The notes beneath the pieces are model-generated. The model ran no database searches and had not been told where the DNA came from. It worked only from the letters and a program-made list of their open reading frames with translations. The position numbers and the translations under genes are program-made. A stretch of 7,349 nt of DNA. Source: Candidatus Wolframiiraptor sp. EX4484-121. GTDB taxonomy: Archaea; Thermoproteota; Nitrososphaeria_A; Caldarchaeales; Wolframiiraptoraceae. The stretch lies in NCBI GenBank assembly GCA_002255105.1, contig NJEK01000033.1, positions 1 to 7,349 of the forward strand. The letters are read 5' to 3'. Shown here in pieces: positions 1 to 6,084 of this stretch; positions within the stretch are counted from its first letter, which is position 1; each line of letters starts with the position of its first letter.

Positions 1-2
1 CG

Positions 3-920
3 AGGGCGACGAGGAAGGTTCCGGAGCCCCCAGCCGAGTCCCTACCCCACCCAGTCGGAGTAGATGTCGAGACCATGACCAGGCTGTTGGGGGCGAGCAA
101 GGAGAAGACCATGCTGTCATTCATGGTTAATAGCTTCCAGAGGGTTGGAGAGAAGTCCGCGAGAGAGGTTTTGAGGCTGGCCGGAATCCCCGAGGATGAG
201 AATCCGAGGAGGCTTAAGCACGGTGAGGTCACGGCCCTCGTCAACGCCATAAAGAAGTACGGTAAGTTCAGGGCTCCAGACCCGTCGAGTATAAGCCCCA
301 TAGGGAAGGATCTACTCGAAGTCGGTATAAGGAATATGCTGAACCCGGAGTTCCTCCACGTGGTTCAGAGGCCGCCATCATCATATTCCGGGTTCCCATT
401 CATGGTCGAGGTTGGGCTGGCGTATGGAGGAGACATCCCCCCAAGCGAGACGATAAAGCTCTACAGGTTCGCGAACAAGATCCCACTACTCTACGATGAG
501 CGGGCGGATGTTGTCTGGAAGGTCGTCAACGAGAGGATAGACTGGTCAACCTACAAGGTCCCGAGGACTGCTCCCTTAGCGATCATCACCCATATATGCT
601 CCCCAAAGATACCGTATAAGACGGTTGGGAAGGAGGCGGTCGCGGATAGACCCGAGATCGAGAGGGAGCTTTTGGCCGCGATTAGGGAGGCCGCGAGGGC
701 CTTAAAACTATATCTCAGTAAGATCGAGAAGCGGAGCATGGCCGTCAGGAGGCTGAACGTCTATGCGAGGTATCTTCCGTTGATAGCGAAGTTCGCCGCG
801 AACCTCGCCGATAGGAAGAAGCCTCCAAAGATAGATAAGCTTCTAGAACCCCTCGGAATAGACAAGGATCTCGTCGAGAAGGCCAGAAGAGAGATGTTAA
901 AGGAGCTAGAGGCCGAGTGA
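3..920 (+). CDS. top6B: DNA topoisomerase VI subunit B, C-terminal part (5' truncated by window edge)
   Basis: This is the ATPase subunit of the type IIB topoisomerase VI (A2B2), which passes one DNA duplex through a double-strand break made by subunit A. The frame is open from the left edge, so the visible 305 residues lack a start; the ATG at 75 is internal. The stretch before it reads LPHPVGVDVET, typical of the linker after the ATPase domain. The GHKL (Bergerat) ATP-binding domain lies outside the window. A helix-two-turn-helix region follows (RVGEKSAREVLRLAG onward, about 140-270). The transducer domain comes next, with ISPIGKDLLEVG, HICSPKIPYKTVGKE and ADRPEIERE, all characteristic of archaeal Top6B. 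It ends in a lysine-rich tail. The stop lies 43 nt before argG, which has its own promoter. Family assignment is confident. Confidence 0.93.
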   Translation, partial: RATRKVPEPPAESLPHPVGVDVETMTRLLGASKEKTMLSFMVNSFQRVGEKSAREVLRLAGIPEDENPRRLKHGEVTALVNAIKKYGKFRAPDPSSISPIGKDLLEVGIRNMLNPEFLHVVQRPPSSYSGFPFMVEVGLAYGGDIPPSETIKLYRFANKIPLLYDERADVVWKVVNERIDWSTYKVPRTAPLAIITHICSPKIPYKTVGKEAVADRPEIERELLAAIREAARALKLYLSKIEKRSMAVRRLNVYARYLPLIAKFAANLADRKKPPKIDKLLEPLGIDKDLVEKARREMLKELEAE

Positions 921-927
921 CCGGTTT

Positions 928-941
928 AACTTTTATTTAGC
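928..941 (+). promoter_or_regulatory. TATA box of argG (leaderless promoter)
   Basis: The T/A-rich element CTTTTATTTAG sits in an otherwise GC-rich gap. Its centre (about 935) is 29 nt upstream of the argG ATG. Archaeal TATA boxes lie about 26-27 nt before the transcription start, so the mRNA should begin within a few bases of the ATG. No Shine-Dalgarno sequence is visible before argG, which fits a leaderless transcript. Confidence 0.6.
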
Positions 942-963
942 TGGCCCCTCCTAGATTCCATAA

Positions 964-2154
964 ATGAAGGTGGCTCTCTCCTATAGCGGAGGCCTCGACA
1001 CGACGGTTGCGATAAGCTGGCTTCGGGAGAAGTATGAGGCCGACGTGATAGCCGTGACGGTCGATGTGGGCCAGGAAGAGGACTTCGAGGAGATAAGGGA
1101 TAGGGCGCTGAAGGCCGGCGCGTCGAAACACGTTCTAATAGACTCGAAGGAGAGGTTTGCGGACGAATTCATATCGAGGTGCATCAAGGCGAACGGGCTC
1201 TACGAGGACGCATATCCGCTCTCGACGGCTCTCGCGAGGCCATTGATAGCTGGGGAGGTGGTGAAGGTCGCCTTAAAGGAGGGGGTCGATGCGGTCGCCC
1301 ATGGTTGTACGGGAAAGGGAAACGATCAGATCAGATTCGATGTAACATTTCAGGCTCTAGCGCCGGATCTCAAGATAATTGCCCCTGTCAGGGAGTGGAA
1401 TATGAGTAGGGATGAGGAGCTCGAATACGCTTTGAGGAAAAAATTACCGATAAAGGTCGAGGAGAGCAAATACAGCATAGATGAGAACCTCTGGGGGAGG
1501 AGCATAGAGGCCGGCGAGCTTGAAGATCCGTGGACCGAGCCTCCCGAAGACGCGTTCAAGTACGTCGTTCCCGTGGATGAGGCTCCAGATGAGCCGGAGG
1601 AGTTGGTAATAGGGTTTAGGGAGGGAGTTCCAACCTCGCTTGACGGGGAGGAGATGGATCTACTCACGCTCATCCAAAAGCTGAACATGTTGGGTGGAAG
1701 GCATGGATTCGGGATAATAGATCACATCGAGGATAGGGTTGTTGGACTTAAGTCGAGGGAGGTCTACGAGGCCCCAGCCGCCCTACTCCTAATAATGGCT
1801 CATAAGGATCTTGAGAAGATGGTTCTAAGCAGGAGACTGCTCGAATTCAAGGGGATCGTCGAGAGACGCTGGACCGAGCTCGTATACTCTGGACTATGGT
1901 TCGACCCGTTGATGGACGCACTAAACTCGTTCATAGACAAGACTCAGGAGGTCGTGAATGGAGAGGTTAGGATAAAGCTATACAAGGGCTCGGCGAGGGT
2001 CGTGGGGAGAAAGGCGGAGAAGCCTCTCTACGAGCCGGAGCTCATAACCTACACATCCAAGAGCGTCTTCGATCAAAGAGCTGGAGAGGGATTCACGAGG
2101 CTCTGGGGGCTTGAGACAAGGCTCTGGCATATGAGGAGGTCCGAGAATCGGTAA
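964..2154 (+). CDS. argG: Argininosuccinate synthase
   Basis: The enzyme joins citrulline and aspartate, using ATP, to make argininosuccinate, the penultimate step of arginine synthesis in the cytoplasm. The 396-residue protein is full length for the family (about 400). The PP-loop ATP-binding motif SYSGGLDTT is at residues 6-14. YPLSTALARPL is at 84-94, the citrulline/aspartate-binding HGCTGKGNDQIRF at 113-125, and SIDENLWGRSIEAG at 171-184. The ATG at 964 places the first beta strand (MKVALSYSGG) exactly where the family starts and fits the leaderless promoter just upstream. It is on the opposite strand from the LysW-pathway genes and converges on lysK with a 25-nt gap. No argH or argF is present here. 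Nothing in the sequence looks damaged. Confidence 0.97.
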   Translation: MKVALSYSGGLDTTVAISWLREKYEADVIAVTVDVGQEEDFEEIRDRALKAGASKHVLIDSKERFADEFISRCIKANGLYEDAYPLSTALARPLIAGEVVKVALKEGVDAVAHGCTGKGNDQIRFDVTFQALAPDLKIIAPVREWNMSRDEELEYALRKKLPIKVEESKYSIDENLWGRSIEAGELEDPWTEPPEDAFKYVVPVDEAPDEPEELVIGFREGVPTSLDGEEMDLLTLIQKLNMLGGRHGFGIIDHIEDRVVGLKSREVYEAPAALLLIMAHKDLEKMVLSRRLLEFKGIVERRWTELVYSGLWFDPLMDALNSFIDKTQEVVNGEVRIKLYKGSARVVGRKAEKPLYEPELITYTSKSVFDQRAGEGFTRLWGLETRLWHMRRSENR

Positions 2155-2179
2155 GCGATTCGAAACGTCAACCCTCGAT

Positions 2180-3244
2180 TCAGCGAGATAACGTCTTCGA
2201 TAATTCGGCGAGAGCTGATGCGATGATCTCAGATGCCTTGAGAAGATCCTTAACGTTAATGAATTCTAATTTTGTGTGCGCTAATTTTGAGTCCCCGGGC
2301 CCGAAGGCGGCTATACTCTTGGTGATCTTCGCCAACAGGTTCATGTCGCTCGTCCCGGTCTTCTTAACTATCCTCGGCTTGACCCGATTCCTTAAACACC
2401 CTCTGACGAGCATCCTGACTATCGTGGAGTTCACGCTCACCTCAACAGGAGGGGTCGAGTCGATTATGTCAAGTTCGACACCATACTTCTTGGATAATGC
2501 CTTGAGCTCCGCGACGATTTCATCGGGTTCATGAGGTTTTGGGAATCTAACGTTTAAGTGAGCGGTAGCCTCCTCCGGCAAGTTTCCAGGCCAGTCTCCA
2601 GCCCTTAAAACCGTTATGGCCGAGGTGATCTCATCATAGCTTGAGCCACCATACCTCTCTCTAACTCTCGTCAGAAATTCTAGGATCCTATCGAGGGCGG
2701 ATTCACCTATGTAAGGTGCGGAGCTATGGCCTCCCCTAGCCTTGACTGAGGCTCGGCAGCTCACACTGCCCCTATAGGCGATGGCTATCCCCAGATTGGT
2801 CGGCTCCCCGATCAGGATGTGATCGGCCCTAAACCCGTTTTCGATCAGATGTCTGGCTCCAAGTCCATCGACCTCCTCTCGAACCAATCCAGCGACATAG
2901 ATCTTCAAATCATCCACCTTCTCCATGGCGATGGCTCCGGCCAAGATATACGACAATAACGGACCCTTGGCATCAACCGCCCCCCTCCCATAAACCCTCT
3001 CTCCATCGAAGTATGCCTTAAGCTTGCCCGGAACCGTGTCTATATGGCTCGCCAAAAGTATGGGCGTTCCGTCGCCGTAGGATGCTATGAAGTTTCCCGC
3101 CTCATCGACATAGCTCTCCTCATATCCAAATCCATCGACGATCTCACTCAATACGTCATGTAATCCGCTTTCCTGACCCGATGGGGTATAGATGTTGATG
3201 AGCTTCAGGAGGAGTTTGGCCACCTCATCAACATCCGCAAACAT
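2180..3244 (-). CDS. lysK: [LysW]-lysine / [LysW]-ornithine hydrolase (M20 family)
   Basis: The enzyme releases lysine or ornithine from the carrier protein LysW by cleaving the bond between the LysW C-terminal glutamate and the amino acid, the last carrier-bound step. The 354-residue protein has the M20 di-metal peptidase layout. ASHIDTVPG gives metal ligand H67 and D69. GRGAVDAKG contains D91, the bridging ligand. REEVDGLGA has E123 (general base) and E124. GEPT contains E147. The lid/dimerisation segment includes GGHSSAPY near 171-178. KKTGTSDMN (294-302) and GPGDSKLAHT (315-324, H323) complete the site; the last two motifs are closer to LysK than to ArgE or DapE. It sits 193 nt downstream of the V4R-like gene and has its own TATA-like element, so it need not be co-transcribed with it. 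I cannot tell from sequence whether it handles lysine, ornithine or both. Confidence 0.9.
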   Translation of the reverse strand: MFADVDEVAKLLLKLINIYTPSGQESGLHDVLSEIVDGFGYEESYVDEAGNFIASYGDGTPILLASHIDTVPGKLKAYFDGERVYGRGAVDAKGPLLSYILAGAIAMEKVDDLKIYVAGLVREEVDGLGARHLIENGFRADHILIGEPTNLGIAIAYRGSVSCRASVKARGGHSSAPYIGESALDRILEFLTRVRERYGGSSYDEITSAITVLRAGDWPGNLPEEATAHLNVRFPKPHEPDEIVAELKALSKKYGVELDIIDSTPPVEVSVNSTIVRMLVRGCLRNRVKPRIVKKTGTSDMNLLAKITKSIAAFGPGDSKLAHTKLEFINVKDLLKASEIIASALAELSKTLSR

Positions 3245-3267
3245 CTCGAATACTCGATCCTAATCTA

Positions 3268-3276
3268 CTAATTAAT
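3268..3276 (-). promoter_or_regulatory. TATA-like element of lysK (leaderless promoter)
   Basis: On the minus strand GATTAATTAG is centred about 27.5 nt upstream of the lysK ATG (3244). That spacing puts the predicted transcription start at or next to the start codon. The box itself is a weak match to TTTATATA. Support comes mainly from the spacing, which matches both Roadblock genes, and from the lack of a Shine-Dalgarno sequence before the ATG. Confidence 0.45.
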
Positions 3277-3407
3277 CCTTCAGTCGAACAGGCTTGAGAT
3301 TTAAGCATTTCAGGGGATTAGGCTCTAAGCCTCTTCTCTCAAAGCTCTTCTGATCAACTTGGGATGCTTCGATAAAGTTAACACCTATCCTTTCGGCTCC
3401 GCTACAA

Positions 3408-3420
3408 GTGTAAAAAGATG
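3408..3420 (-). terminator. Possible T-run terminator after the V4R-like gene
   Basis: About 20 nt past the stop of the 3438-3878 gene, the minus strand reads CATCTTTTTACA, a run of five Ts. Short oligo-T tracts are enough to terminate archaeal RNA polymerase. There is no convincing hairpin before it, so this is a modest call. It would separate the Roadblock/V4R-like unit from lysK. The rest of the gap (3245-3437) holds the lysK promoter and no gene I can support. Confidence 0.35.
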
Positions 3421-3437
3421 AGATGATGTGGATCGGC

Positions 3438-3878
3438 TTAGGCCACCCTCTCAAGGGTTATCAGGGTTTCGCGCCCCAACTTCTCTATCGATCTGATCTC
3501 ATAGCTCGATCCGGTCGCATCCTCCAGCATCGCTACAAAGACGTTCGCATATGGGCAGAAGATTAATGGAATACCCTTCTCTTTAAGTAAATCGGTGGCC
3601 TCAGCTAAAACGCAGCCTGATACCTTGATCTCAATCAAATCGCCCCTTATAGCAAAGCTTATACCTCCGCAGACCTTAAGCTCGTCCGCGAGGATTCTGC
3701 AAGTCGACTCCAAAGCCTTTTCAAGAGATGACCGATCCAAGCGCTCCTTTATGAACCTCTCATACAATTCCCTGCCGATCTGCCTCATGATTGCCTTGGA
3801 TCCCTCGCCCGCGAGATTCCATAGGCCCGCACAAAGTGAGTACACTAAGGCATTGACAGGCTTTAATGCCTCGGCCAT
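3438..3878 (-). CDS. Small V4R/MetOD1-like putative sensor protein
   Basis: This is a 146-residue soluble protein that I do not recognise with confidence. It has a helical N-terminal half (residues 25-70, with the segment MRQIGRELYERF). The second half alternates strands and helices: ISFAIRGDLIEIKVSGC (C89), a helix, GIPLIFCP (C108-P109), another helix, then YEIRSIEKLGRETLITLERV. This order, with a CP motif before a helix and a final strand pair, resembles the V4R / methanogen-output-domain (MetOD1) fold, whose members sense small molecules or heme-like ligands. The C-terminal cysteines common in that family are missing. Cysteines are at 16, 60, 70, 89 and 108. Its ATG is 11 nt after the stop of the upstream Roadblock gene, so the two are almost surely one transcript. 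A functional link to Roadblock signalling is inferred from that pairing; the ligand is unknown. Confidence 0.75.
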   Translation of the reverse strand: MAEALKPVNALVYSLCAGLWNLAGEGSKAIMRQIGRELYERFIKERLDRSSLEKALESTCRILADELKVCGGISFAIRGDLIEIKVSGCVLAEATDLLKEKGIPLIFCPYANVFVAMLEDATGSSYEIRSIEKLGRETLITLERVA

Positions 3879-3889
3879 TGAGATGCCCC

Positions 3890-4273
3890 CTACCTCTTCC
3901 TTCTCCCCATGACGTTCTTGGCGGCTTCAGCCGCCCTCTCCATCTCCAAGAAGATCAGCCCAAGATTAGGGGACTTTGAGGTCAAGGCTATCAAGAGTAT
4001 GTTCTCGCCGATCGGGGCAGCTATCAAGTTACCCTTACTCCCCTCGATCAGGGTCCTCAGGGGCTCGCCTCGGTCGAGATCTTTACAGAGCTTCCCAGCC
4101 ACCCCGGCGACCGTAGCCCCTAAGGCCGCCACCCTCCTCTCATCCACCCCAGCCGGCAGGACCGAGGCGACCATCAATCCATCGGTTCTGGCGACCGCGC
4201 AGCCGATAACGTCTCCCACGGTTGCGTCCATGAACTCCTTTAATACCTTCTCGAACTCCCCTCTTAGGCTCAT
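3890..4273 (-). CDS. Roadblock/LC7 domain protein (copy 1, MglB-like)
   Basis: This 127-residue single-domain protein matches the Roadblock/LC7 fold: an N-terminal helix, strand GCAVARTDGLMVAS, a long helix (RRVAALGATVAGVAGKLCKDL), strands LRTLIEGSKGNLIAAPIGENILLIAL and a C-terminal helix. Roadblock proteins dimerise and typically act as partners or regulators of Ras-like small GTPases (for example MglB with MglA). No GTPase is encoded in this window. It is a paralog of the adjacent 4417-4821 gene, sharing the RGE-LRTLIEGS and PNLGLI-EME-AAE segments. The ATG at 4273 is 27-28 nt downstream of a good TATA box, which suggests a leaderless transcript; another ATG at 4277 is out of frame. It is followed after 11 nt by the V4R-like gene. 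The tail ends in a basic cluster (GRRKR). Its partner and role are not known. Confidence 0.88.
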   Translation of the reverse strand: MSLRGEFEKVLKEFMDATVGDVIGCAVARTDGLMVASVLPAGVDERRVAALGATVAGVAGKLCKDLDRGEPLRTLIEGSKGNLIAAPIGENILLIALTSKSPNLGLIFLEMERAAEAAKNVMGRRKR

Positions 4274-4296
4274 GCATTAGATCGCTTTAAAGATGG

Positions 4297-4308
4297 CTAT
4301 AAATTTTT
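4297..4308 (-). promoter_or_regulatory. TATA box of Roadblock copy 1 (leaderless promoter)
   Basis: The minus strand carries AAAAATTTATAG. The TTTATA core (4303-4298) is centred 27.5 nt upstream of the ATG at 4273. This is the best TATA match in the window and sits in an AT-rich intergenic stretch. It predicts a transcript starting within a few bases of the start codon and shows that this Roadblock/V4R-like pair can be transcribed independently of lysXJ. Confidence 0.65.
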
Positions 4309-4323
4309 ACAACATTGTTAGCC

Positions 4324-4330
4324 AAAAATG
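4324..4330 (-). terminator. Possible T-run terminator after Roadblock copy 2
   Basis: The minus strand reads CATTTTTGGC, a run of five Ts about 90 nt downstream of the stop of the 4417-4821 gene and just upstream of the promoter of the next gene. It may end the upstream transcript. Support is only the T-run and its position between two transcription units. Confidence 0.3.
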
Positions 4331-4349
4331 ATTCTTCTAATTGGGCTTG

Positions 4350-4369
4350 GAATTCACCTCCATGAATTC
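4350..4369. repeat. Perfect 7-bp inverted repeat with Shine-Dalgarno-like loop
   Basis: GAATTCA (4350-4356) and TGAATTC (4363-4369) are exact reverse complements around a 6-nt loop. On the minus strand the loop is TGGAGG, and with the first bases of the 3' arm it reads GGAGGTGA, a full Shine-Dalgarno core. No start codon is placed to use it. The plus-strand loop reads CCTCCA. The hairpin lies between the two Roadblock genes, in the likely 3' region of copy 2, and could be an RNA structure or a binding site for a dimeric protein. Confidence 0.5.
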
Positions 4370-4416
4370 TCCCAACAATCATTACTCAAATCCGGATCGA
4401 CCAAGTCGACCGTCGG

Positions 4417-4821
4417 CTAGACAGGGCTTAGAAACTCGGATCTTCTAGGCTCCTTTAGGAGAGCTTTCACATACTCCGCCGCCTTCTCCATCTCGATCAA
4501 GATTAGACCTAGATTCGGCTCCTCTGAGGTTACCGCGACCAGGACGACACCCCTCCCAATAGGCATGAGGACTATCTTCCCACCACTTCCCTCGATAAGT
4601 GTCCTTAAATGCTCTCCCCTTTTCAAGCTCACGCAAAGCTTCCTAGCCGCGTCGTTAATAGTAGCGCTTAACGTGGCGACCATATGCTTATCCTCTCGAG
4701 AGGGAAGTTTCGCCGCGATTATCGAGCCGTTCAGCCTGATGAATGCGCATCCAACGATATCTTCTCTAAGATCTTCTAGGAGGTCTTCCAGGATCTTTTC
4801 TAAATCCGGCTTAAGACCCAC
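4417..4821 (-). CDS. Roadblock/LC7 domain protein (copy 2, MglB-like)
   Basis: This 134-residue protein has the same one-domain Roadblock layout as the downstream copy: an acidic N-terminal helix (LEKILEDLLEDL), strand GCAFIRLNGSIIAAKL, a helix containing MVATLSATINDAARKLC, strands LRTLIEGSGGKIVLMPIGRGVVLVAV, then PNLGLILIEMEKAAEYVKALL and a short non-conserved tail. It probably forms homodimers, or heterodimers with the other copy, and engages a small GTPase or related signalling partner encoded elsewhere. The start is GTG at 4821; no ATG is available in frame nearby. A TATA-like box 27-28 nt upstream makes GTG the first codon of a leaderless message. It lies 48 nt after lysJ on the same strand. 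The two copies differ enough in sequence that the duplication is not recent. Confidence 0.87.
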   Translation of the reverse strand: MGLKPDLEKILEDLLEDLREDIVGCAFIRLNGSIIAAKLPSREDKHMVATLSATINDAARKLCVSLKRGEHLRTLIEGSGGKIVLMPIGRGVVLVAVTSEEPNLGLILIEMEKAAEYVKALLKEPRRSEFLSPV

Positions 4822-4843
4822 AGCTATTTTATCCTTGAGAGCG

Positions 4844-4856
4844 CTTAAAAATTTTT
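4844..4856 (-). promoter_or_regulatory. TATA-like box of Roadblock copy 2 (leaderless promoter)
   Basis: The minus strand reads AAAAATTTTTAAG. The ATTTTTAA part (4852-4845) is centred 27.5 nt upstream of the GTG start at 4821. The element lies entirely in the 48-nt gap after lysJ. The spacing equals that of Roadblock copy 1 and lysK, which supports both the promoter and the GTG start. Read-through from lysXJ remains possible. Confidence 0.5.
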
Positions 4857-4869
4857 CTAGAAACCTTAG

Positions 4870-6033
4870 CTAGGTCTCGCTCGCTATCATTTGTAATGTT
4901 TCGTGGAGGGCTTCTTCAAGAAATCTTATATCATCTCTGTTTATCAGGTATGGTGGGAGGAATCTTAGGACGTTTAATCCAGCTCTTAATGCGAGCACGC
5001 GTCTCGATTGAAGAATTCTCAGCGCCTTTGCGGGATTGAATCTCAATTCAAGCCCGATCATCAATCCCAATCCCCTGACCTTCCTCGTAAACTTGGGATA
5101 TTCCTCGACTATTCCCTCAAGCATTTTCTTAACGGCTTCACCGATTTCATCGGCTTTCCCAATCACATCGTCCCTCATTAGCGCCTCTATTCCACCCTTC
5201 ATGGCCGCGAGTGCCAGCGGGTTTCCCCCGAAAGTCGATCCATGTGCCCCCACGCCGAGCTTCGATCCCACCTCCTCCGAGAAGGATACTATGCTCAGCG
5301 GGAACCCCCCTCCAATACATTTGCCCGCTACCATGATGTCAGGTCTGATCCCCGCCCTCACATGCGCCCAAAGTATTCCCGTTCTACCGAATCCCGATTG
5401 AACCTCATCGACTATCATCAGGGCTCCAACTTTATCGCATAAATCCCTAATGGATTTGAGGAATTCATTTGAGGCGACCGCCAATCCGCCCTCTCCCTGA
5501 ACAGGCTCGACTATTATCGCCGCAACGTTTTCATCTACCCTCTTCTCAAGGACATCAACCCTGTTATATGGTAGGAAATCCACCTCCCATGGAAATGGAT
5601 CGTATCCAGCCCTATATCTCGGGTTCCATGTAACCGCAAGGGCTCCCATACTCCTCCCATGAAATGCATTTATGAATGAGATGAACTTCTTCCTCCCAGT
5701 CACCCTCCTGGCGGCCTTTAAGGCGAGTTCAACCCCCTCGGCTCCACCGTTGAGCATGTAGAAGTATGTGTGATCTTTTGGGAGGATCTTCTCCAAGAGC
5801 CTCGTGGACTCCTCCATTATCTCGGTGTCGAAGGTCGGTGAGGCTATCATGATCTTCTCAAGCTGCTCCATGATCGATCTAACCACGTAGGGGTTTCTAT
5901 GGCCTAGGAACCCGACCCCATGAGCGGTGTGGCAGTCCAGGTATCTCCTACCCTCGGAATCCCAAACATATTGTCCCTCACCCCTAACGAGCTTTAAGCC
6001 TCTAGGGGCATAGAATCTAACAAGCTTCAGCAT
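4870..6033 (-). CDS. lysJ: [LysW]-aminoadipate/[LysW]-glutamate semialdehyde transaminase
   Basis: This is a PLP-dependent class III aminotransferase that converts the LysW-bound semialdehyde to LysW-lysine or LysW-ornithine, using glutamate as amino donor. From the ATG at 6033 it is 387 residues, normal for LysJ/ArgD. Motifs in this numbering: NGGAE 95-99 (phosphate-binding; often NSG[AT]E), FHGRSMGAL 124-132 (ring stacking), EPVQGEGG 176-183, VDEVQSGFGRTG 208-219 (Asp contacting the PLP nitrogen), K238 in AGKCIGGG (Schiff-base lysine), and GSTFGGNPLA near 265-274. I prefer the second ATG to the one at 6039: a Shine-Dalgarno GGAGAGG (6046-6040) abuts the first ATG but sits 6 nt before the second, and the family begins close to MLKLVRFY. 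It follows lysX by about 50 nt, probably as one operon. It could be annotated as ArgD, but the lysX/lysK neighbours favour LysJ. Confidence 0.92.
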   Translation of the reverse strand: MLKLVRFYAPRGLKLVRGEGQYVWDSEGRRYLDCHTAHGVGFLGHRNPYVVRSIMEQLEKIMIASPTFDTEIMEESTRLLEKILPKDHTYFYMLNGGAEGVELALKAARRVTGRKKFISFINAFHGRSMGALAVTWNPRYRAGYDPFPWEVDFLPYNRVDVLEKRVDENVAAIIVEPVQGEGGLAVASNEFLKSIRDLCDKVGALMIVDEVQSGFGRTGILWAHVRAGIRPDIMVAGKCIGGGFPLSIVSFSEEVGSKLGVGAHGSTFGGNPLALAAMKGGIEALMRDDVIGKADEIGEAVKKMLEGIVEEYPKFTRKVRGLGLMIGLELRFNPAKALRILQSRRVLALRAGLNVLRFLPPYLINRDDIRFLEEALHETLQMIASET

Positions 6034-6039
6034 GTTCAT

Positions 6040-6046
6040 CCTCTCC
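6040..6046 (-). promoter_or_regulatory. Shine-Dalgarno of lysJ, deciding its start
   Basis: GGAGAGG on the minus strand touches the ATG at 6039 with no spacer but stands 6 nt before the in-frame ATG at 6033. Only the second spacing is workable for ribosome binding. No TATA box lies about 27 nt upstream of either ATG, so lysJ is probably translated from the lysX message. Confidence 0.55.
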
Positions 6047-6084
6047 GGCTTTGGGGGAGATCTTCGACCCGATCCTAAAAATGT

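Noticed and set aside
36..62. CCCACCCAGT-GG similarity between the left edge and 6938-6950
   Set aside because: The left copy encodes the conserved LPHPVG segment of Top6B and the right copy is the lysX ribosome-binding region; a short chance match.
1350..1688. 112-residue minus-strand ORF
   Set aside because: It lies inside argG on the opposite strand and is strongly serine-rich; a shadow of argG codon use.
2155..2179. Bidirectional terminator between argG and lysK
   Set aside because: The 25-nt convergent gap has no T-run on either strand and no good hairpin.
3320..3332. Short inverted repeat AGGCT-CTA-AGCCT before lysK
   Set aside because: A 5-bp stem with a 3-nt loop is expected by chance at this length and is not followed by a T-run.
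3272..3454. 60-residue minus-strand ORF overlapping the end of the V4R-like gene
   Set aside because: Composition is irregular, no family is recognisable, it overlaps the 3' end of a better gene, and it covers the likely lysK promoter and a T-run terminator.
3909..4280. 123-residue plus-strand ORF
   Set aside because: It lies antisense to Roadblock copy 1, is rich in Ser/Pro/Ala as expected of a mirror frame, and has no recognisable domain.
4337..4363. 8-codon minus-strand ORF (MEVNSKPN) inside the hairpin
   Set aside because: Too short to support as a gene; the ATG lies within the stem and has no upstream ribosome-binding site.
5036..5401. 121-residue plus-strand ORF
   Set aside because: It is antisense to lysJ, with a Ser/Pro-rich composition typical of a shadow frame.
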